Assembly (NCBI GenBank): GCA_002897675.1
Contig: BDSU01000011.1
Coordinates: forward strand, 160,302 to 224,301
Origin: a bacterium BMS3Abin02
GTDB lineage: Bacteria > Actinomycetota > Acidimicrobiia > Spongiisociales > UBA4744
Length of the DNA: 64,000 bases
Direction: 5' to 3'
Positions 59,160 to 64,000 of this stretch are shown here, piece by piece (the stretch's first letter is position 1; every line of letters starts with the position of its first letter). Made by a program: the position numbers and the translations under genes. The notes below the pieces were generated by a model. That model was not told the DNA's origin. It saw only the letters and a list, made by a program, of their open reading frames with translations, and did not search any database.

Positions 59160-59194
59160 GATATTTGATGAAATATCGCCCTAGCTGTGATAAA
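59160..59194 (+). promoter_or_regulatory. promoter and palindromic operator of the ABC transporter operon
   Basis: GATATTT-GATG-AAATATC (59160-59177) is a perfect 7-bp inverted repeat. TTGATG (59165-59170), an 18-bp spacer and GATAAA (59189-59194) fit a -35/-10 pair with the palindrome overlapping the -35, as expected for a repressor site. The reverse strand carries TATCAAAT, also present before the cox-type operon. Confidence 0.5.
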
Positions 59195-59258
59195 GTCCAC
59201 TCGGCTGGCAGTCGTCCGGACACCGGCCGGCTCAGGTATCGGAGAGGAGGCAGGGCGA

Positions 59259-60530
59259 ATGCGCATGCGGAGTTCGATAGGAATCATGGTGGTGGTGCTG
59301 GCCATGTTGGCGGTCGCGTGCAGTAGCGGGTCAACGGCCACGACGGCCACGACGGCCACGACGGCCACGACGGCCACGACCCAGGCCACTACGACTCAGG
59401 CGACGACCACGACTGCCGGTGTGACGACTACCGTTCCGCCGGAGCCGATCATGGTTGGCGCTGCCATCGATCTCACGAGCTTCATGGCTCCATTCGATGC
59501 GCCGGCCGCCTTGGCAGGCAAGCTGGTTTTCGATGATGTCAACACGTCGGGCGGGGTTGATGGTCGCAAGTTCGATTTTGTCGTTACTGATACTCAGGGC
59601 GTGGCGGAGCAGTACAAGGCGGCCGCAACCGAAGATGTTTCGAAAGGCGCCAGTGTGATTTGGGTGACCTGCGATGTCGACATCTCCACTCCTGCGATCC
59701 AGGTGGGTCTCGAGGCCGGACTGCTGACCGTGGCGCCTTGTATCGGGACCGATCAGATGGGGCCCAAGCGATTCGCCGCGGCCGGAAAGCTCGCATTCAG
59801 CTTCGGTAACGAGGCTCAGGATGAGGGCGCCGCGATGGCCGAGTATGCGATTGGCCAAGGATGGACGACGGCTGTGATCGTTCGCGACAACTTGCTGGTG
59901 TATTTCCAGAACGTCGTTGATGCGTTCAAGCAGCGGTTCGTCGAGCGTGGCGGCGAGATCGTTCTGGAGGAGAATTTCACCAACGGTGACGGGACCATCG
60001 GGAACGTGGCAACGGCGGTTGCCAACGCCCAGGCCGATGTGGTGGCGATTTCGACCGCTTTCAACGATCTGCCCGGGTTCGTGACCGCGGATCGGAGTCT
60101 GGCCGACAACAAGCCCATTCTCTGCTCGTGGGCGTGCGACGGCGCGTACTGGGTGCCGAAGGATCTGTCGAACTTCTACTACGTGACGTATGCGTCCGTG
60201 TTCGGTGACGATCCATCCCCCGAGGTGAACGATCTCATCGCAAAGATGGATGCGGCGGGTTCGAAACCCACCACCGGTGGGTTCGTAGGTGGAGCGGATG
60301 CCGCAAAAGCCATAGCCGCGGCAATCAAGGCGACCGGTGGGACCGACGGACAGGCCCTGGCCGACTACCTCGAGAACCTCAAAGACTTCCCAGGTGTGGC
60401 CGGACCGATCTCCTTCTCGAAAGATGCACACACGGTGTTCGGTCGTCCGTATCGGGTGATCCGCATCACCAACGGGGAACATGCCGTGGTGGACGTACTC
60501 TCGGCGACCTCGCCTGCAACGATTCCTTGA
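59259..60530 (+). CDS. Liv-type ABC transporter substrate-binding lipoprotein
   Basis: 423 aa. Signal MRMRSSIGIMVVVLAMLAVACSS with the lipobox Cys near residue 21, then a Thr/Ala-rich linker (about residues 26-58) encoded by 9-bp repeats, then a periplasmic-binding-protein type I fold (PIMVGAAIDLTSFMAPFDAPA, DVISTPAIQ-like ligand region). ATG 59259 follows GGAGAGGAGG. Binds the substrate outside the membrane; ligand unknown. Amino acids, amides or aromatic acids are typical. First gene of the operon. Confidence 0.9.
   Translation: MRMRSSIGIMVVVLAMLAVACSSGSTATTATTATTATTATTQATTTQATTTTAGVTTTVPPEPIMVGAAIDLTSFMAPFDAPAALAGKLVFDDVNTSGGVDGRKFDFVVTDTQGVAEQYKAAATEDVSKGASVIWVTCDVDISTPAIQVGLEAGLLTVAPCIGTDQMGPKRFAAAGKLAFSFGNEAQDEGAAMAEYAIGQGWTTAVIVRDNLLVYFQNVVDAFKQRFVERGGEIVLEENFTNGDGTIGNVATAVANAQADVVAISTAFNDLPGFVTADRSLADNKPILCSWACDGAYWVPKDLSNFYYVTYASVFGDDPSPEVNDLIAKMDAAGSKPTTGGFVGGADAAKAIAAAIKATGGTDGQALADYLENLKDFPGVAGPISFSKDAHTVFGRPYRVIRITNGEHAVVDVLSATSPATIP
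59334..59378 (+). repeat. five tandem 9-bp repeats in the lipoprotein linker
   Basis: ACGGCCACG occurs five times in a row, in frame, encoding the Thr-Ala-Thr linker between the lipid anchor and the binding domain. Multiples of 9 keep the frame, so copy number could vary linker length without breaking the gene. Confidence 0.85.
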
Positions 60531-61318
60531 GCACGGACGGAATCGCGTCAGCCACCTCTGCGGTTGATGAGAGACGGCCCGCATCGAATCTGCGGGCCGT
60601 CTCGATCAGCCGGACCTTTGCGGGTTTGGTGGCACTCTCGGGTGTCGACTTGGAGATCGGACGCGACGAGGTGGTGGGGCTCATCGGTCCAAACGGCGCC
60701 GGGAAATCGACGCTGGTGAATATCCTGACCGGGTTCGACCAGCCGACCGACGGCCGAGTCGAGTTCGACGGTGACGACATTACGGTCGTGGCGGCCCACA
60801 ACCGGGTCAGGATGGGAATCGCTCGGACCTTTCAACACGCCCGGAACTTTCGGGGTCTGTCGGTCCGGGAGAACATTGAGGTGAGTGCACTGGGAGCAGG
60901 CGCAACTCCGCGACAGGCGGCGAAGCGAGGAGAGAACCTACTTCGCCTCCTCGATCTGTCCGACCTGGCGGAGATGCAGGCTCACGCGCTCCCTCACGGC
61001 GAGGAGCAGAAGCTTGGCGTGGCACGCGCGCTCGCCACCCATCCGAGTTTCGTATTGCTCGATGAGCCTGCTGCGGGACTCGGCGAGGCCGAGGTTCCGG
61101 CGTTCGCCGAGGTCGTGCGGGCCGTCAGAGAAGTTCACGAAGCCGGTGTGCTGCTGATCGAGCACAATTTCGACCTCATCGTTCAGGTCTGTGACCGGAT
61201 CCATGTATTGGAAGAAGGCCGGACCCTTGCCATCGGCTGTCCGGACGAGATCAGACGTCACCCGGCGGTCGTGGCCGCATATCTGGGAACAACCACATCG
61301 GGAGTCGGTGGTGGCTGA
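60527..61318 (+). CDS. branched-chain-type ABC transporter ATPase, LivG-like
   Basis: 263 aa. Walker A GLIGPNGAGKSTLVNIL, Q-loop region ARTFQHARNF, a divergent signature (LPHGEEQKLGVARAL instead of LSGGQ), Walker B FVLLDEPAAGL and H-loop LLIEHNFDLIV. TTG 60527 overlaps the previous stop. LivG-type by its position after the binding protein and the HxFDL block. The signature Ser-Gly change (HGEEQ) is common in this subfamily. Confidence 0.92.
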   Translation: MSTDGIASATSAVDERRPASNLRAVSISRTFAGLVALSGVDLEIGRDEVVGLIGPNGAGKSTLVNILTGFDQPTDGRVEFDGDDITVVAAHNRVRMGIARTFQHARNFRGLSVRENIEVSALGAGATPRQAAKRGENLLRLLDLSDLAEMQAHALPHGEEQKLGVARALATHPSFVLLDEPAAGLGEAEVPAFAEVVRAVREVHEAGVLLIEHNFDLIVQVCDRIHVLEEGRTLAIGCPDEIRRHPAVVAAYLGTTTSGVGGG

Positions 61319-62027
61319 CGCGCTGTTGCAGGTCTCCGACCTGGCTGTGAGGTACGGACCCGTACGAGCGGTCGATGGCGTCGAGTTGTCGATTCGCCCG
61401 GGTGAAGTCGTGGGGCTCATCGGCCCCAACGGTGCCGGCAAGTCTTCGCTGTTGTTAGGAGTGACCGGGGTCGTGGAACCCGACCGAGGCGAGGTGCTCT
61501 TCGACGGCCGTTCCATTCTCGGGGTTGCGACCGAACAGATCGTCCGCCGCGGGATTGGGCTGGTGCCGGAGGGGCGCCACGTCTTCCCCGAATTCACGGT
61601 CCGAGAGAACCTTCGTCTTGGGGCGCTCGGCAGGTCGACGCCGGATGCCCTCACCGAAGACTTGGCCTGGGTGGAAGAACTGTTCCCGGTGGTTGCCGAG
61701 CGCCGGGAAGACCTTGCAGGCGTTCTTTCGGGCGGGCAACAGCAGATGCTGGTGATTGCCAGAGCGCTGCTGAGCCGGCCTCGTGTTCTCCTCCTCGATG
61801 AGCCGTCGCTCGGCCTGGCTCCTTCGGTCGTCGCGAAGGTCTTTGGCGCACTTGCCGACGTTCGGGATCGCGGTGTCGCCATTCTGCTGGTGGAACAGCG
61901 AGCTCAACTCGCCGTCGAGTTCGCGGATCGAACACATGTCATGCGCAATGGCAAATTCGTGATGACACTCGGACCGGGCGAAGAAATGGATGTCGAGGCC
62001 ATGGCGTCGGCATACTTCGGCTCATGA
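61311..62027 (+). CDS. branched-chain-type ABC transporter ATPase, LivF-like
   Basis: 238 aa. Walker A GLIGPNGAGKSSLLL, GLVPEGRHVFPEFTVREN, signature LSGGQQQMLVIARAL, Walker B VLLLDEPSLGLAP and H-switch-like LLVEQRAQLAVEFA. GTG 61311 lies within the LivG stop region (8-nt overlap). The EGRHVFP block is typical of LivF rather than LivG. Confidence 0.92.
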   Translation: MADALLQVSDLAVRYGPVRAVDGVELSIRPGEVVGLIGPNGAGKSSLLLGVTGVVEPDRGEVLFDGRSILGVATEQIVRRGIGLVPEGRHVFPEFTVRENLRLGALGRSTPDALTEDLAWVEELFPVVAERREDLAGVLSGGQQQMLVIARALLSRPRVLLLDEPSLGLAPSVVAKVFGALADVRDRGVAILLVEQRAQLAVEFADRTHVMRNGKFVMTLGPGEEMDVEAMASAYFGS

Positions 62028-62905
62028 GTATCGTGCAGGCAATTCCGGACGCCGTTGCTCTCGGCACGCTGTTCGCGCTCGTGGCCATGGGGGTGGGTCT
62101 CGTGTTCGGGGTCATCCGCCTGGTGAATTTCGCACACGGCGAATTGATCACCGCGGGTGCATATGCGCTGTTCCTCACCAAGGGCCTTTCCACGGGCGTT
62201 CGGGCGGTGATCGCCATCGGCGTGGTGGTCGCGCTCGCTGCGTTGATGGAGGTCGTGTACCGTCCATTGAAGAACGTCGCACCCGCCACGATGCTCATCG
62301 CGACGTTCGCGGTGTCGTTCCTGCTGCAGAATGTCGCTCTCGTCGTCTTCGGAGCTCAAGGTGGGAACATGGGCTTCCTCTCCGGGCTGAACCAGGCGTT
62401 TCGCCTGGGCCCGTTCCAGGTGAGATGGATCACGCTCGTGGGTCTGGTCGTGGGAAGTCTCTCCCTGGCGGGTATGGCGCTCTTCCTGCGACGCACCGAT
62501 CTGGGGCTTCAGATGCGAGCGGCTGCTGCAGATGTCTGGATGGCCAAGCTTCTCGGTGTGCCCACGAGGCGAGTTGTTCGATTGGCATTCCTTCTCGGAG
62601 GATTGTTGGCTGGAGTCGTCACTTTGGCACTTGCAGTTCAGCGACCACTGGTCACGCCCACCTTCGGTTTCCAGGTGCTCATCCCGGTGTTGGTCGGTGT
62701 CGTCGTCGGTGGAATCGATCGACTTGTGCCGGCCACACTCGGAGGCTTCACGATCGGATTCGCCACCGTGCTGATCAGCGTGGCGTTGCCCGGGTCACAA
62801 CGAGTGTTTCTCAATAGCGTGCTGTTCGCTCTCGTGATCACCGTGCTTCTCGTCAAGCCGGCCGGATTGTTCGAGGGCCGGAACCCGACCGCGGAGCGCG
62901 TATGA
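62024..62905 (+). CDS. branched-chain-type ABC transporter permease, LivH-like
   Basis: 293 aa, about eight membrane helices. The N-terminal AIPDAVALGTLFALVAMGVGL and VIRLVNFAHGELITAGAYAL are the LivH signature. The EAA-like loop is in the middle (RAAAADVWMAKLLGVPTRRVV). ATG overlaps the LivF stop (ATGA) and its own stop overlaps LivM. Confidence 0.93.
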   Translation: MSIVQAIPDAVALGTLFALVAMGVGLVFGVIRLVNFAHGELITAGAYALFLTKGLSTGVRAVIAIGVVVALAALMEVVYRPLKNVAPATMLIATFAVSFLLQNVALVVFGAQGGNMGFLSGLNQAFRLGPFQVRWITLVGLVVGSLSLAGMALFLRRTDLGLQMRAAAADVWMAKLLGVPTRRVVRLAFLLGGLLAGVVTLALAVQRPLVTPTFGFQVLIPVLVGVVVGGIDRLVPATLGGFTIGFATVLISVALPGSQRVFLNSVLFALVITVLLVKPAGLFEGRNPTAERV

Positions 62906-63918
62906 GTCGGCGTTCCCGGATTTGGCAGCTCGTCGGCCCAGCCATGGTGATAGTCGTGGTTGCGCTGGTCGGGAGCGTGACATCTGCGACGTTGCAGCTT
63001 CAGTTCCGGTCGGTGCTGGTGACGACGGCTATTGTCGTGTCGATTTATGTTTTTGTCGGTAATTCCGGTGTGATCTCGTTCGGTCACATCGGTTTCGCCG
63101 CGGTTGGTGCGTTCGCTGCGGGTCTTGCCACTGTGCCTGTCGCTGTGAAGCCGTCGACGTTTCCGTCCATGGCGCCGTTTCTGGCCCATCTCCAGTTGGG
63201 CAACATCGAATCTTTGATTCTGGCGGCGTTGGTTGGAGGGGTCTATGCGTTTTGGGTGGGGATCCCGCTGATGCGTCTCAACGGGCTCTCTGCCGCTATC
63301 GGAACTTTCGCCGTACTCATCATCACTCATAACGTGCTGCGGAACTGGGAGCTCATCGGTCCGGGCGCCAAGACGCTGGCGTTGGTGCCGGCGACGACGG
63401 GCTTTGTGCAGGCGACGGTCGGTGTGTTGGTTGTCATGGGAATCGCATTCGTCTATCAGCGCTCACGTTGGGGCAGAATGCTGAGAGCGACTCGAGAGGA
63501 CCTTGCTGCCGCGGAGGGGTCGGGAATCGAAGTTCACCGTCAGCGACTTCTCGCATTCACGCTCAGTGGAGCCTTGGCCGGGTTCAGCGGTGGGCTGCTG
63601 GTGCACCTGCTCGGCAGTATTACGACAGAGCAGGTGTTCCTCGACCTCACGTTCGTCACGTTGGCCATGCTCGTGGTTGGTGGGATCGGGAGCCTGTGGG
63701 GTGCGGTGATCGGGGCGGTGTTCATCGCCGGGCTCAGTGCCCTTCTGATCGAGATGGAGAACGGGGTGACACTGGCGGGGTACACGATCAACTTTCCCAC
63801 GGGGACTCGTCTGGTGACCTTGGGGCTCGTCATGTTGCTGGTTCTGCTCTTCCGCCCTGACGGAATCACCGGAGGGCATGAACTCAGGTGGCCTTTGCTT
63901 CGTGCGCGCGCGCGATGA
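62902..63918 (+). CDS. branched-chain-type ABC transporter permease, LivM-like
   Basis: 338 aa with about ten hydrophobic segments. The motif NSGVISFGHIGFAAVGAFAA is the LivM signature, and RATREDLAAAEGSGIEVHR the EAA-type coupling loop. ATG overlaps the LivH stop by 4 nt. Completes a five-gene importer with all components present. Codon use is somewhat richer in T than its neighbours in the first third. Confidence 0.92.
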   Translation: MSRRSRIWQLVGPAMVIVVVALVGSVTSATLQLQFRSVLVTTAIVVSIYVFVGNSGVISFGHIGFAAVGAFAAGLATVPVAVKPSTFPSMAPFLAHLQLGNIESLILAALVGGVYAFWVGIPLMRLNGLSAAIGTFAVLIITHNVLRNWELIGPGAKTLALVPATTGFVQATVGVLVVMGIAFVYQRSRWGRMLRATREDLAAAEGSGIEVHRQRLLAFTLSGALAGFSGGLLVHLLGSITTEQVFLDLTFVTLAMLVVGGIGSLWGAVIGAVFIAGLSALLIEMENGVTLAGYTINFPTGTRLVTLGLVMLLVLLFRPDGITGGHELRWPLLRARAR

Positions 63919-63952
63919 GTCGGAGACCCTCGAAAGTCGCGAGGGCGCGACC

Positions 63953-64000
63953 GTGTCGGACGAGCTGCCTTCCGGCCGGGGGGTGGGAGTTACGGGGACA
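63953..64000 (+). CDS. possible start of a further gene (3' truncated)
   Basis: GTG 63953 opens SDELPSGRGVGVTGT up to the window end, with codon use typical of the region. An alternative ATG at 63915 overlaps the LivM stop by 4 nt in another frame. Which frame is real cannot be decided from 50-80 bases. Confidence 0.3.
   Translation, partial: MSDELPSGRGVGVTGT

Overview
The window is high-GC DNA with frequent GTG and TTG starts and long runs of genes overlapping by 4 bases. The order mfd, prsA-like, mazG, eno, divIC/ftsB-like, DUF501, together with actinobacterial-style Tad pilus genes, points to an actinobacterium. An uncultured relative of Acidimicrobiia is my best guess from gene content; it is not proven. 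I see no prophage, intact insertion sequence, CRISPR array or replication origin.

Layout. (1) 1-4.45 kb: the 3' part of a Tad/Flp pilus operon (ATPase, two membrane platform proteins, a small prepilin, two TadE-like pseudopilins, a TadG-like protein). (2) 4.6-19.2 kb: housekeeping genes. These are rplY (L25) with an acidic tail, pth, glpK, a universal stress protein, tryptophanase, pgsA, an SDR reductase, mfd, a PPIase lipoprotein, mazG, enolase, a DivIC/FtsB-like protein and DUF501. (3) 19.2-26.7 kb: a HIT hydrolase, tRNA-Leu(TAA), a methyltransferase, a PEBP protein, a P2-type cation ATPase, a polytopic membrane protein and an unusual GHKL-ATPase protein. (4) 26.7-38.7 kb: a tandem repeat array, acetoacetyl-CoA synthetase, a GT78 mannosylglycerate synthase homologue, a GNAT/acyl-CoA-synthetase fusion, an SdpR/SdpI pair, and a pyruvate:ferredoxin oxidoreductase with a dihydroorotate-dehydrogenase-like partner.

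(5) 39.3-63.9 kb looks like one accessory catabolic island. A plus-strand operon encodes a CoxMSL-type molybdenum hydroxylase, CoxG and a GntR/FCD regulator, and lies between two paralogous FAD amine-oxidase/phytoene-dehydrogenase-like proteins. A tightly overlapping minus-strand operon follows: two LLM flavin/F420 oxidoreductases, an M20 hydrolase, an FAH-family enzyme, two divergent M24 (creatinase/prolidase-fold) proteins, a homocitrate/isopropylmalate-synthase-family enzyme and two ketopantoate-reductase-like proteins. Divergent from it is a complete Liv-type ABC importer. AT-rich operator-like motifs sit at the start of all three transcription units. The combination of importer, hydroxylase, flavin oxidoreductases, C-N hydrolases, FAH enzyme and 2-oxoacid enzymes reads as a pathway for an amide or N-heterocyclic compound. 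The substrate cannot be told from sequence.

The window also holds several families of palindromic intergenic repeats. Two 57-bp copies differ by a compensatory base-pair change, and a 58-bp array has a related copy 7 kb away. These look like non-autonomous REP/MITE-like elements or structured RNA.
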